Shown here piece after piece: positions 33,112 through 41,416 of a DNA stretch of 44,267 nt. A program made the translations under genes and the position numbers. The stretch comes from Butyrivibrio sp. (GTDB lineage Bacteria; Bacillota; Clostridia; Lachnospirales; Lachnospiraceae), in NCBI GenBank assembly GCA_024692165.1, contig JAILMY010000169.1, positions 1 to 44,267 on the forward strand, in the 5' to 3' direction. Within the stretch, counting starts at the first letter, position 1, and each line of letters begins with the position of its first letter. Under the pieces are notes generated by a model. It saw nothing but the letters and a program-made list of their open reading frames with translations. It did not search any database and was not told the origin of the DNA.

Positions 33112-34914
33112 TTACATTTTTTCGGGTGCAGAAAAACCTAACATATCGATACATGTCTCGAGAATCTTAAGTGTAATGGAGAGGAGTGCGATATAACTGC
33201 TCTTCTTGTCAGGGTCAGCCTCTGCAAGGATCTTGGTTCCGTGGTAGAAGCTGTTAAATGCGTTACTGAGGTCATAGATATATGCGCAAACTCTGTTAGG
33301 TGCAAGGTCCTTGGCAGCGCCCTCTACAGCATCCGCAAATCTTGTAAGAAGAAGCATCAGGTTCTTCATGGCCTCATTCTGAGGATCTCCAAGCTTTGCT
33401 TCCTTGACGTTTCCGCCCTCTGCCTCGAACTTCTTGAGGATTGATTTGATACGAACCATTGTGTAAAGGATATATGGGCCTGTATCTCCCTCAAAGGAAG
33501 TGAATTTCTCTATATCAAAGATATAGTCCTTGGCAGGCTGGTTGGAAAGATCGCCATACTTAAGAGCTGAAAGAGCGACCTTATTAGCTGTGCTTCTAGC
33601 CTCATCATCAGGCATATCAGGGTTGCTGGCCTTAACCCTCTCGTACATCTTGTCGTTGATTTCCTGAACAAGAGCCTCAAGATGCATAACTCCGCCCGCT
33701 CTTGTCTTGAATGGCTTGCCGTCGGCACCGTTCATAGTACCGTTTCCTACAAATCTAAGTTCAGTTTCAGGCATAACCAGCTTGGTCTTCTTGGCAGTTC
33801 TGAATACCTGCTCAAAGTGAAGAGCCTGTCTCTTATCTGTGAAATAGTAAATTCCGTCAGGATGGTACTCTTTCATACGCTCCTGAATAGTAGCAAGGTC
33901 TGTTGTGGCATATAAAGCCGCTCCGTCTGACTTAAGGATGATGCAAGGAGGCATCTCTTTTGCATCCTTCTCATCTGCAACGTCAACAACCAGGGCTCCC
34001 TGGCTCTCGTGAGCATATCCATGCTGTTTGAAATACTCGACCATTCCCGGAATATCGTCATGTACGTCTGACTCACCCTTCCACAGATCAAAGTGTACAT
34101 CAAGGCTGTCATAGTTCTTCTTAAGATCAGGGAGGGAAACATTCATAATGTGATGCCAGATAGCTCTGTAGGGCTTGTATCCTTGCTGCATACGCTTAGT
34201 GGCATCAAGAGCAGCTGCCTTGTACTCCTGCGCAGCCTTCTTCTCTTCTTCGCTGGCATCCTCAGCCGCCTTGGATTTGGCGCTGGCTGCCGGATATATC
34301 TCAGCCAGTTCTTCAATGGTAAAAGGTGGTTCCTTAGGATATGGTCCCTCAAAATCAGGATCAAAATAAGGCAGTTCAGGATGACGGCACTTGAGCTCTG
34401 TGATTACCAGGCCCATCTGTGTTCCCCAGTCACCCATATGGATATCACCGATAACCTTGTTACCGTTATATTTAAGGATACGCTTAACAGCCTCACCGAT
34501 AATGGCAGGACGAAGATGTCCTACGTGAAGAGGCTTGGCGACATTAGCTCCGCCGTAGTCAAGAACAATTGTAGGCTCATGTCCCGGAAGTGTTATTCCA
34601 AAGCGCTTCTCATGGAGCATCTTTACGATATAGCTTCTTACGAAGTCGCCGCTTAAGATAATGTTCAAAAATCCGGGCTTAACTGACTCAACCTTCTCAA
34701 ATGCCGGATTGTCCTGAAGCTTTGCAGCTACTTCATCCGCAATGATAAAAGGAGCCTTTCCGTACTTCTTGGCACCGGCCATGGCACCGTTACACTGATA
34801 TTCACAAAGATCAGGTCTGTTGGAGATTGTAGCTCTTCCAAGCTCGCGGTCATATCCGGCCGCCTCAAATGCATCTCCGACTTCTTTAGAAATTAGCTCA
34901 AGTACTTTTTCCAA
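33112..34914 (-). CDS. argS: Arginyl-tRNA synthetase
   Basis: A class I synthetase charging tRNA-Arg. It has the N-terminal add-1 domain (1-110), then YGGANVAKPLHVGHLRPAII with the HIGH variant HVGH, GDIHMGDWGTQMGL, and the C-terminal DALR helical anticodon domain ending ILETCIDMLGFSAPEKM. KFKTRAGGVMHLEAL-like text stands where KMSKS would be, as is usual for many ArgRS. Length 600 is normal. The start is TTG at 34914 with AGAAGG seven bases upstream; no better ATG lies nearby. The upstream 87 bases are AT-rich and must hold its promoter, but no good pair of boxes stands out. Confidence 0.94.
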   Translation of the reverse strand: MEKVLELISKEVGDAFEAAGYDRELGRATISNRPDLCEYQCNGAMAGAKKYGKAPFIIADEVAAKLQDNPAFEKVESVKPGFLNIILSGDFVRSYIVKMLHEKRFGITLPGHEPTIVLDYGGANVAKPLHVGHLRPAIIGEAVKRILKYNGNKVIGDIHMGDWGTQMGLVITELKCRHPELPYFDPDFEGPYPKEPPFTIEELAEIYPAASAKSKAAEDASEEEKKAAQEYKAAALDATKRMQQGYKPYRAIWHHIMNVSLPDLKKNYDSLDVHFDLWKGESDVHDDIPGMVEYFKQHGYAHESQGALVVDVADEKDAKEMPPCIILKSDGAALYATTDLATIQERMKEYHPDGIYYFTDKRQALHFEQVFRTAKKTKLVMPETELRFVGNGTMNGADGKPFKTRAGGVMHLEALVQEINDKMYERVKASNPDMPDDEARSTANKVALSALKYGDLSNQPAKDYIFDIEKFTSFEGDTGPYILYTMVRIKSILKKFEAEGGNVKEAKLGDPQNEAMKNLMLLLTRFADAVEGAAKDLAPNRVCAYIYDLSNAFNSFYHGTKILAEADPDKKSSYIALLSITLKILETCIDMLGFSAPEKM

Positions 34915-35001
34915 AATTCAACCTTCTTTCTATATATAATGCAAAAATAATTATCTGAATAAAAACAGCTTACACGATTTTATCAAAATAATCCTAATCA
35001 A

Positions 35002-35685
35002 TCAATGACAATCTTTTTCTCTTTCTCTCTGGGCCTTTGAAAAGCTGCAACCGCAGAAATCCTGCCGATAAAGATCAAATTTGTGAGAAAGCTCTATTGA
35101 CCGCTTATAGCCGTTCTTTTTCTTGAAGTCCGATGGAAGGAACTCAGTTCCCTTAACTTCGGCGCTGGCAGCCTCTCCTACTTCGTTTAGTACATCGGCG
35201 TTCTTAAGAGGGCTGATTGTCAGGGTGGTGGTGAAATAATCAAAGCCATTTTCTTCAGCTACCTGAGCGGTCTTACGAAGTCTTAGTTCAAAACACTTTC
35301 TGCAGCGTTCTCCGCCTTCCTTGCAGTCCTCATAGCCTCTTGCCGCATCAAAGAAATCCGATGGTTTGTACTCGCCCTCGATTATCTCAATAATCCTGGC
35401 GTTCTCATCGGAGTTCATGCCTTCAAAATTCTTTTCCCTAACCTGTCTGTTGTACTCCTCGATAAGCCTCTTCTCCTCAATTACGCGCTTCCTGTACTCG
35501 CTTTCCTCCGTAATATTTGGATTATAAAAAAAGACTGTTATATCAAAGTACTCCCTAAGATACTCGAGGCAATAGGAAGAACAGGGGGCGCAGCATGCAT
35601 GTAATAGCAGCTTTGGGTGCGCTGCCTGCCTTTGAAACTCCTCTATTTTCTTTTCTAATTCCTTACTGTAATTTCTGCTGTTCAT
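35002..35685 (-). CDS. queH: Epoxyqueuosine reductase QueH
   Basis: A 227-residue iron-sulfur enzyme that makes queuosine from epoxyqueuosine in tRNA, the alternative to QueG. HACCAPCSSYCLEYL provides the first Cys pair, GGERCRKCFELRL the second, and the C-terminal DLYRQDFCGCSFS the third. FTTTLTISPLKNADVLNE and FLPSDFKKKNGYKRSIELS are family signatures. The ATG overlaps the aroE-aroK stop by four bases. No other queuosine genes are in the window. Confidence 0.93.
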   Translation of the reverse strand: MNSRNYSKELEKKIEEFQRQAAHPKLLLHACCAPCSSYCLEYLREYFDITVFFYNPNITEESEYRKRVIEEKRLIEEYNRQVREKNFEGMNSDENARIIEIIEGEYKPSDFFDAARGYEDCKEGGERCRKCFELRLRKTAQVAEENGFDYFTTTLTISPLKNADVLNEVGEAASAEVKGTEFLPSDFKKKNGYKRSIELSHKFDLYRQDFCGCSFSKAQREREKDCH

Positions 35686-37154
35686 AGTCCTATGGCGGCG
35701 ATGATCTCGTCTGCGATGTCTGCCGCTTTCTTTCCATCTGTATCGATAATAATATCCGCAGCCAGCTCGTACCTTTCGCTGCGATCACCAAGTAGCTCTT
35801 TTATCCTTCCAAGAGGATCCTCAGTCCTAAGAAGAGGTCTGGTATCATCTCCCTGAAGTCTGTCGTAAACCGTCTCCGGCTGTGTCCTCAAGTATACCAC
35901 TTTGCCGGCCTTTTTAAGCAGTTCCCTGTTTTCTTCCCGAAGGGGAAGTCCTCCTCCCAGAGAAACCACCATTCCGGTTAAGTGCTCTGAGACCACCATA
36001 TCTAAAAGGTCTGTCTCCATGCCCCTGAAGGCCTCTTCGCCATCCTCTGCAAAAATCTCATTTATCGTGCGGCCCTCGGCCTCTTCAATAGCCTGATCTG
36101 TATCAAGAAGCTCAAGATCAAGCTTGTCAGAAAGGATTTCAGACACAGTAGTCTTGCCGCTTCCCATAAAGCCCTCAAGGATAATGTTGGATGCACCAAG
36201 AACCTCCATCTCCATCATTCTGTAAACTTCGTCGGCCTGCTCCCTGGAAATCGTAATGTCTTTTCCCTCAGACCTGTTCCAAAGCTCAAAGGCATCAATG
36301 CCCTGATACAGAAGCATCTTAAGACCGGAAAAGCTCTTGGCACCGGCCTCTGTTGCCAGCTTCATAAATTTGGTATTCACGGGCCTGTAAACCATATCGA
36401 TGGCAACGCTTACATGCTTGTAAAACTCTTTATCCTCTATAACAGCGCTGTTCACATCAGGGAAAAGACCTACTGACGTACACTGCATAACGATGTATTT
36501 CTCATCTCCCCCAAGGAGCTTACTATAGTCCTCTATAGGCATCGGAACAACCTTTTTCTCATAATCCACAGGTTCTCCGTCAGCTTCCATCCCATCTTCT
36601 GTCAGTTTATCCTCTGTTCCCAATTTTGCCAGAGCAATGTTGACTTCATCTGCCACAGCCTCTGCTTTATCAAAGGTTCTGTTTAGAACATATATTGCCT
36701 TGGCCCCTTTGCTGCCGCATAAAAAAGCTGCAGGTCTCGACACTCCACCGGCGCCAAGGATGATGACCTTTTGTCCCTCGAGACCAATACCCTCATCCAT
36801 CATGGCACGATAAAGCCCCGACATGTCGGTATTATAGCCCTTAAATCCACCGTTTTTGGTTCGAACCAGAGTATTGACCGCTCCGATTCCCTTTGCCAGA
36901 GGATCAATTTCCTCAAGATAAGGAATCACCGCGCTCTTATGAGGGATTGTGACATTAAGTCCCATCACATCCAGAGCATCAGCGCCTCTGATGGCATCGC
37001 CGACGTTCTCCTCCCTGACCTCAAAGGGCACATACACAAGATTGATTCCAAACATCTGGGCAAGAGTGTTATGTATAAGTGGTGAAAGAGTATGCTTAAC
37101 CGGATTTCCAATAAGTCCGCATACTCTGGTGTTGCCGTCCGTGAAATTCGCCAT
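35682..37154 (-). CDS. Fused shikimate dehydrogenase - shikimate kinase
   Basis: A 490-residue bifunctional enzyme of the shikimate pathway. Residues about 1-305 are AroE (IGNPVKHTLSPLIHN, MGLNVTIPHKSAV with catalytic Lys, VIILGAGGVSRPAAF, the NADP site, and GLKMLLYQGIDAFELW). Residues about 318-490 are AroK (ILEGFMGSGKTTVSEIL Walker A, LDTDQAIEEAEGRTI, FRGMETDLL, VSLGGGLPL, DDTRPLL). The two steps, dehydroshikimate reduction and shikimate phosphorylation, are consecutive, so the fusion joins them. An acidic insertion (about 188-215) interrupts the AroE part. GGAGG precedes the ATG by five bases. The fusion order dehydrogenase-kinase is known in some Clostridia. Confidence 0.93.
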   Translation of the reverse strand: MANFTDGNTRVCGLIGNPVKHTLSPLIHNTLAQMFGINLVYVPFEVREENVGDAIRGADALDVMGLNVTIPHKSAVIPYLEEIDPLAKGIGAVNTLVRTKNGGFKGYNTDMSGLYRAMMDEGIGLEGQKVIILGAGGVSRPAAFLCGSKGAKAIYVLNRTFDKAEAVADEVNIALAKLGTEDKLTEDGMEADGEPVDYEKKVVPMPIEDYSKLLGGDEKYIVMQCTSVGLFPDVNSAVIEDKEFYKHVSVAIDMVYRPVNTKFMKLATEAGAKSFSGLKMLLYQGIDAFELWNRSEGKDITISREQADEVYRMMEMEVLGASNIILEGFMGSGKTTVSEILSDKLDLELLDTDQAIEEAEGRTINEIFAEDGEEAFRGMETDLLDMVVSEHLTGMVVSLGGGLPLREENRELLKKAGKVVYLRTQPETVYDRLQGDDTRPLLRTEDPLGRIKELLGDRSERYELAADIIIDTDGKKAADIADEIIAAIGL

Positions 37155-37271
37155 AATATCCTCCCGGCAGAGCCTGACTTGCTCCGCCTATGTATTCTCA
37201 TGCATAGATAAACTTATTTTACTACAAACCCTCCGAATATGTGCAATAAATATGGAATGCACCAGACACAT

Positions 37272-37299
37272 AAAAAGCGCGTAGCATTTCGCCACGCGC
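37272..37299 (-). terminator. Intrinsic terminator after the 144-residue protein gene
   Basis: On the minus strand GCGCGTGGC (37291-37299) pairs with GCTACGCGC (37277-37285), nine pairs with one G-T, across a five-base loop, followed by five T. Confidence 0.9.
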
Positions 37300-37342
37300 C
37301 TGTAATTCAAATTCATATTACCTTACTTTCGAATATCGGACC

Positions 37343-37777
37343 TCATGAGAGCTTGATAACAAGCCCATCCTCTGTACCGGCAATAATGTTTCTCTCCTGG
37401 CCTGCCAGGTCCTTGCCACCTACAAAGTACTGATATTCGTGCAGAATCTTGTCTCTCTGCATTTCTGAAATTGCCTGCTTCATATCGTCAGAGGCCAATC
37501 CCCTTTCTCCAAACAGATCAATTGAAGATGCATTATACTGTCCAAAAGAAATAGCTATATTTTCAATGGATGCATTTTCCCTGGAAGGAACTTCGGTAAC
37601 TGTAAGATCCAGTCCCTTCTTCTCTTCCTCTTTGGCGGGAGCTTCCTGCGGTTTTCTTTCAAGATCAGGTGTCACAGCAGGACTGCCGGCTGCGCCTATC
37701 TTTATCTCATCTGAAGCTTTGGGGATACTGTAAGCATCGTAACCGTTAACATAGCCGTTAATTCTATCTAATGCCAT
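37343..37777 (-). CDS. Hypothetical protein, 144 residues
   Basis: I do not recognise the family. The protein is soluble, without signal or membrane helices. Residues 35-60 are rich in Pro, Glu, Lys and Ala and likely disordered. The C-terminal half is ordered, with a helix near GLASDDMKQAISEMQRDKIL, followed by EYQYFVGGKD and a beta-like end (NIIAGTEDGLVIKL). GGGAGGG precedes the ATG and a strong terminator follows, so it is a single-gene unit and surely expressed. It lies between oppF and aroE-aroK. Possible promoter boxes are TTGACA at 37832-37837 with a weak -10 about 18 bases downstream. Confidence 0.7.
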   Translation of the reverse strand: MALDRINGYVNGYDAYSIPKASDEIKIGAAGSPAVTPDLERKPQEAPAKEEEKKGLDLTVTEVPSRENASIENIAISFGQYNASSIDLFGERGLASDDMKQAISEMQRDKILHEYQYFVGGKDLAGQERNIIAGTEDGLVIKLS

Positions 37778-37946
37778 CTATCGCCCTCCCTTCTTTATAC
37801 TTCCACATACATATTGTATCCGAGAACTACTTGTCAATCCGTATATCGACAATTCCCCCAGTTCCTTAACACCATTATACTAAAATTCCAATTATTTTGC
37901 TTTTATATAGGGATTTTTTAATAATTTTAAGCGTTATTTAATACAA

Positions 37947-38723
37947 TTACCTGGTAATACCTGCCGCCTTAAGCAGCTGCTTGGTGTACTCAGCCTGAGG
38001 ATTCCTGTAGACATCCTTCGTAGCACCGTATTCTACAATTCTTCCGTTTTTCATGACCATTACATGGTCGCTGATCTGATATACAACTCTCAGGTCATGG
38101 GAAATGAAGATAATGGAGATTCCAAGCTTTTTGTGAAGATTTCGAAGCAGCTCCATGATCTGTGCCTGAATGGTCACATCCAGGGCTGAAACCGGCTCGT
38201 CTGCAATAAGGAGCTTGGGATTACGCATAAGAGCTATTCCTATGCACACCCTCTGCCTCTGGCCGCCTGAAAGCTGTGATGGATATCTCTCCAGCATGTT
38301 AAGAGGAAGCTCAATCTCCTCCATGATCTCTTTTACCCGTTGCTGTCTCTCTTCCTTGGTCCACTTGCGCTTCTTGTCGACCTTGAGGGGTTCTTCCAAA
38401 AGCCAGCCGACCTTCTTGGCAGGGTTTAGTGAGTTGTAGGGATCCTGGAATACCATCTGCGGATCACCATATTTCTGCCATATCACGCCCTCGTAGTCCT
38501 TGTTGATGCCCACAATAGCTCTTGCCAGAGTGGACTTACCACATCCCGACTCTCCGGCGATAGCAAGCACTTCACCCTCCTGGACCTCAAAGGACACATC
38601 GAAAAGAGCCTGTATCTTCTTGCTCTGTTTTGAGAAAAGCTTTCGCTTTCTGTTTTTGTAAAAAACGTCAAGGCTTGAAACCTTAAGCACTGTTTCTTTT
38701 TCCATATAAACCTGCTGTTTCAT
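37947..38723 (-). CDS. oppF: Oligopeptide ABC transporter ATPase, OppF type
   Basis: An ATPase subunit of a peptide importer. Walker A GESGCGKST, Q-loop MVFQDPYNSLNPAK, signature LSGGQRQRV, Walker B LLIADEPVSALD and switch ISHDL are all present. The second-subunit type (OppF) follows from the pattern around Walker A and the position after OppD. The ATG at 38723 touches the oppD stop (TGATG); the codon before is TTG, and an ATG at 38705 with AGCAGG upstream is another option. It is the last gene of the opp operon. No clear terminator hairpin follows. Confidence 0.9.
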   Translation of the reverse strand: MKQQVYMEKETVLKVSSLDVFYKNRKRKLFSKQSKKIQALFDVSFEVQEGEVLAIAGESGCGKSTLARAIVGINKDYEGVIWQKYGDPQMVFQDPYNSLNPAKKVGWLLEEPLKVDKKRKWTKEERQQRVKEIMEEIELPLNMLERYPSQLSGGQRQRVCIGIALMRNPKLLIADEPVSALDVTIQAQIMELLRNLHKKLGISIIFISHDLRVVYQISDHVMVMKNGRIVEYGATKDVYRNPQAEYTKQLLKAAGITR

Positions 38724-39517
38724 CAAAGGTCAATCTTTGGTATTGCTGCTATAAGCTTCTTGGTGTAACTGTCAATCGGATGAGTAAATACATCCTTGGT
38801 ATATCCTGACTCAACTATGTTGCCCTTCTGCATAACAATAACCCTTTCGCAGAGCTGGCTCACAAGGCTGAGGTCATGGGAAATAAAGATAATTGAAGTT
38901 CCCATCTCTCTGTTAAGTGTCTTTAAAAGTTCAACAATCTGTGCCTGGACTGTAACATCCAAAGCTGTTGTTGGCTCATCAGCGATCAGTATCTGAGGAT
39001 TGCCGATCATGGCTGAGGCGATCATTACTCTCTGTCTCATACCACCGGAGAGCTCGTGAGGATACATGTAGTAAACATCCTCAGCGTTATCAAGGCCCAC
39101 TGCATGCAGCATTTCGATGGCGCGTTTTTTCCTCTCCGCCTTTTTTATCTCAGGATGATGAATCTTAAGGGGTTCCTCCACCTGCCAGCCGATTCTCTTA
39201 ACTGGGTTAAGACTGGTCATAGGCTCCTGGAAAATAATGGAGATTTCATCTCCCTGAAAGCTTCTAAGGGTCTTTCTGTCACAGGTAAGAAGGTCCTGTC
39301 CCTGGAACATGATCTTACCGGTTTTGGAAATGGCATGTCTGTTGAGAAGTCCGGCTATAGCCAGGGCACTCATGCTCTTTCCGGAACCGGATTCTCCCAC
39401 GATTCCAACAATCTCGCCCTTTGCAAGCATAAGATCAAAGTCCTCAACTGCAGTCTCAGGGGCGTCATGATCATGGAATTCAATATGAAGGTCAGTAACA
39501 TCAAGGATTATTCCCAT
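38723..39517 (-). CDS. oppD: Oligopeptide ABC transporter ATPase, OppD type
   Basis: The first ATPase subunit of the peptide importer, 264 residues. Walker A GESGSGKSMSALAIAGL, Q-loop IIFQEPMTSLNPVKR, signature LSGGMRQRVMIASAM, Walker B ILIADEPTTALD, switch FISHDLSLV. The C-terminal Cys cluster of some OppD proteins is absent, as the protein ends soon after the PIDSYTKKLIAAIP segment. The ATG at 39517 lies inside the end of oppC, with GGGGAGGG upstream, and the gene overlaps oppC by ten bases. Confidence 0.93.
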   Translation of the reverse strand: MGIILDVTDLHIEFHDHDAPETAVEDFDLMLAKGEIVGIVGESGSGKSMSALAIAGLLNRHAISKTGKIMFQGQDLLTCDRKTLRSFQGDEISIIFQEPMTSLNPVKRIGWQVEEPLKIHHPEIKKAERKKRAIEMLHAVGLDNAEDVYYMYPHELSGGMRQRVMIASAMIGNPQILIADEPTTALDVTVQAQIVELLKTLNREMGTSIIFISHDLSLVSQLCERVIVMQKGNIVESGYTKDVFTHPIDSYTKKLIAAIPKIDL

Positions 39518-40323
39518 CTCTTAATTCCCTCCCCTAAAAATGCAAAGCCAAGAACCATAAGTACTATAACAATACCCGGACACATAACGTAGCTGGGTCT
39601 TGTGAACATATACTGCTGCGCGTCTGAAAGCATTCTTCCAAGGCTGGCATAGGGCGGCTGCGAACCAACACCCAAGTAGCTAAGTCCTGCCTCTGCAAGA
39701 ACAGCGTTATTAAATCCAATAAGAATTGATGAAGCCAGAACTCCCTTGATATTAGGCAGAATGTGCACAAATATCATACGAAGGCTCCCAACTCCCTGAA
39801 GTCTTGCGTTCTGAATATAATCCATATCCTTGCAGCGAAGGACCTCACCTCTGACAATACGGGCAAAGCTTGGAACAAAAGCAATTCCCAGTGAAACCAC
39901 AAGCTGCATCCAGCCCACACCAAATACGCTGACAATAACCAGCGCCAAAAGAATGCTTGGAAAGGCAAATAGAGCGTCAATAATTCTCATGGCAACCTCA
40001 TCGATCACGCCGCCGTAGTATCCTGTCACGGCTCCTATGATGGTGCCAAGGCCTGCTCCGATAATAATGGTGCCCATGGCAATAAGAAGCGTCACTCTGC
40101 TACCATACATAACTCGGGAAAAAACATCTCTTCCCATGTTGTCAGTGCCCATGATGTGCCTTAAGGATATTCCCTGGAGCTTCTCGGAAGCGCTCATCTT
40201 GGTAGGATCATAGGGCGTCCAGAAAAAGCCCACAATGATCATGAGAAGCACCAGTCCCATTATCAGAATACCTATAGCCAGGTATGGATCTTTTATGATT
40301 TTTTTAAAACTGATCTTCTTCAT
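39508..40323 (-). CDS. oppC: Oligopeptide ABC transporter permease, OppC type
   Basis: A 271-residue inner-membrane permease with about six helices. After helix one, the segment RHIMGTDNMGRDVFSRVMYGSR is the OppC/DppC hallmark. The EAA loop (RLQGVGSLRMIFVHILPNI) contacts the ATPase, and ALAEAGLSYLGVG-like text follows (NNAVLAEAGLSYLG). The ATG at 40323 touches the oppB stop (TGATG) with AGGAT upstream; the preceding TTG is an alternative. It pairs with OppB to form the channel. Confidence 0.93.
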   Translation of the reverse strand: MKKISFKKIIKDPYLAIGILIMGLVLLMIIVGFFWTPYDPTKMSASEKLQGISLRHIMGTDNMGRDVFSRVMYGSRVTLLIAMGTIIIGAGLGTIIGAVTGYYGGVIDEVAMRIIDALFAFPSILLALVIVSVFGVGWMQLVVSLGIAFVPSFARIVRGEVLRCKDMDYIQNARLQGVGSLRMIFVHILPNIKGVLASSILIGFNNAVLAEAGLSYLGVGSQPPYASLGRMLSDAQQYMFTRPSYVMCPGIVIVLMVLGFAFLGEGIKRWE

Positions 40324-41267
40324 CAATCATCTATCCTTATTCTTGGGTCGATAAGTCTGTAGATAATATCAACCAGTAAATTCAAAACAATAACAATAAT
40401 GGCAATGCCCATGATAATAGCCTCAACCACAGGATAATCCCTGTTGCTGATGCTTGTAAGAAGGATTCTGCTGATACCGGGGATACTGAAAACCTGCTCC
40501 ACCACAATACTTCCTGCCACCATATCCGCCAGTGCCATGCCCAGGAATGTTATTACCGGAATCATGGCATTTTTAAGAACATGCCTGTACAATACGCCAT
40601 TTGTGTTGTTACCTCTGCTGTACGCAGTTCTGGCGTAGTCCTTGCCTGCCTCATCAATAAGATTGCCCCTGAGCATCTTGACTGTCATGGAAATCTTAGG
40701 GAAGGCAATAGCAAATGAAGGGAAAATCAGATATTTGATAAACCCGACAAAGTCATCTTTATATGATACGAAGCCACCCGGGGTAAAAACTTTAAGTATC
40801 ATGCCAAACACAAATGTAATAAGGATTCCGGAAAAGAAAGGCGGAATCGCCATAATGATCTGGTTAAAAACAGTGATTATCCTATCCAGCACACCGTTTT
40901 CATACTTGGCAGTTACTATCCCCATAGGAATTGAAATCAAAACCGTAAGAATAAAAGCAAGGATTCCCAGTGAAAACGTGATAGGTATCTTGTTAAGAAG
41001 CATACCTGCCACCGGAACCTTATAACTGTAGGAGGTACCAAAATCTCCCTGTAAAAAAGCGATAAACCATCTGCCATATCTGACAAGGAGCGGATCGTTA
41101 AGTCCCATAGCTTCTCTTGTCTGTTCAATAAGTTCATCTGAAGCCTCAAGCCCCAGCATTCTGACAGCCGGATCTCCCGGCAATACATTAAAAGCGAGGA
41201 ATACGCAAAGCGAAACCACAATCAAAGTCATAAATGTTGAAAAAAGCTTCTTAATTGTGTATCTCAT
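40323..41267 (-). CDS. oppB: Oligopeptide ABC transporter permease, OppB type
   Basis: A 314-residue permease with about six helices. FNVLPGDPAVRMLG and the GLNDPLLVRYGRWF segment near residue 50-70 are typical of OppB/DppB, as are DYARTAYSRGNNTNGVLYRHVLKNA (ATPase-contact loop) and VFSIPGISRILLTSI. The ATG at 41267 has GAGG nine bases upstream; the ATG two codons earlier is too close to that site. It is separated from the binding-protein gene by 134 bases containing three strong hairpins. Confidence 0.93.
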   Translation of the reverse strand: MRYTIKKLFSTFMTLIVVSLCVFLAFNVLPGDPAVRMLGLEASDELIEQTREAMGLNDPLLVRYGRWFIAFLQGDFGTSYSYKVPVAGMLLNKIPITFSLGILAFILTVLISIPMGIVTAKYENGVLDRIITVFNQIIMAIPPFFSGILITFVFGMILKVFTPGGFVSYKDDFVGFIKYLIFPSFAIAFPKISMTVKMLRGNLIDEAGKDYARTAYSRGNNTNGVLYRHVLKNAMIPVITFLGMALADMVAGSIVVEQVFSIPGISRILLTSISNRDYPVVEAIIMGIAIIVIVLNLLVDIIYRLIDPRIRIDD

Positions 41268-41297
41268 ATGCATATTCCTCGCATTATTTCTATTTCA

Positions 41298-41416
41298 GAA
41301 ATCCGCACTGGCTGCGGATTTCGTGAGAACATGATTCAAGTGGCAAATTGGCCCTGCGACATTAGTCGCCTTCTAATGGCCAATTTGCTTGCATCTTGAA
41401 TTACTATTCAAGATGC
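41298..41416. repeat. Cluster of three strong hairpins between oppA and oppB
   Basis: Three inverted repeats follow each other: GCATCTTGAAT/ATTCAAGATGC (41391-41401 with 41406-41416, holding the oppA stop); GCAAATTGGCC/GGCCAATTTGC (41343-41353 with 41378-41388), whose loop contains GCGAC-ATTA-GTCGC; and GAAATCCGCA/TGCGGATTTC (41298-41307 with 41313-41322). No T-run follows any of them on the minus strand. They likely protect the oppA message or set its ratio to the permeases, rather than ending transcription fully. Confidence 0.75.

Noticed and set aside
34093-34656. 187-residue open frame on the plus strand
   Set aside because: It is antisense to argS, which is unambiguous.
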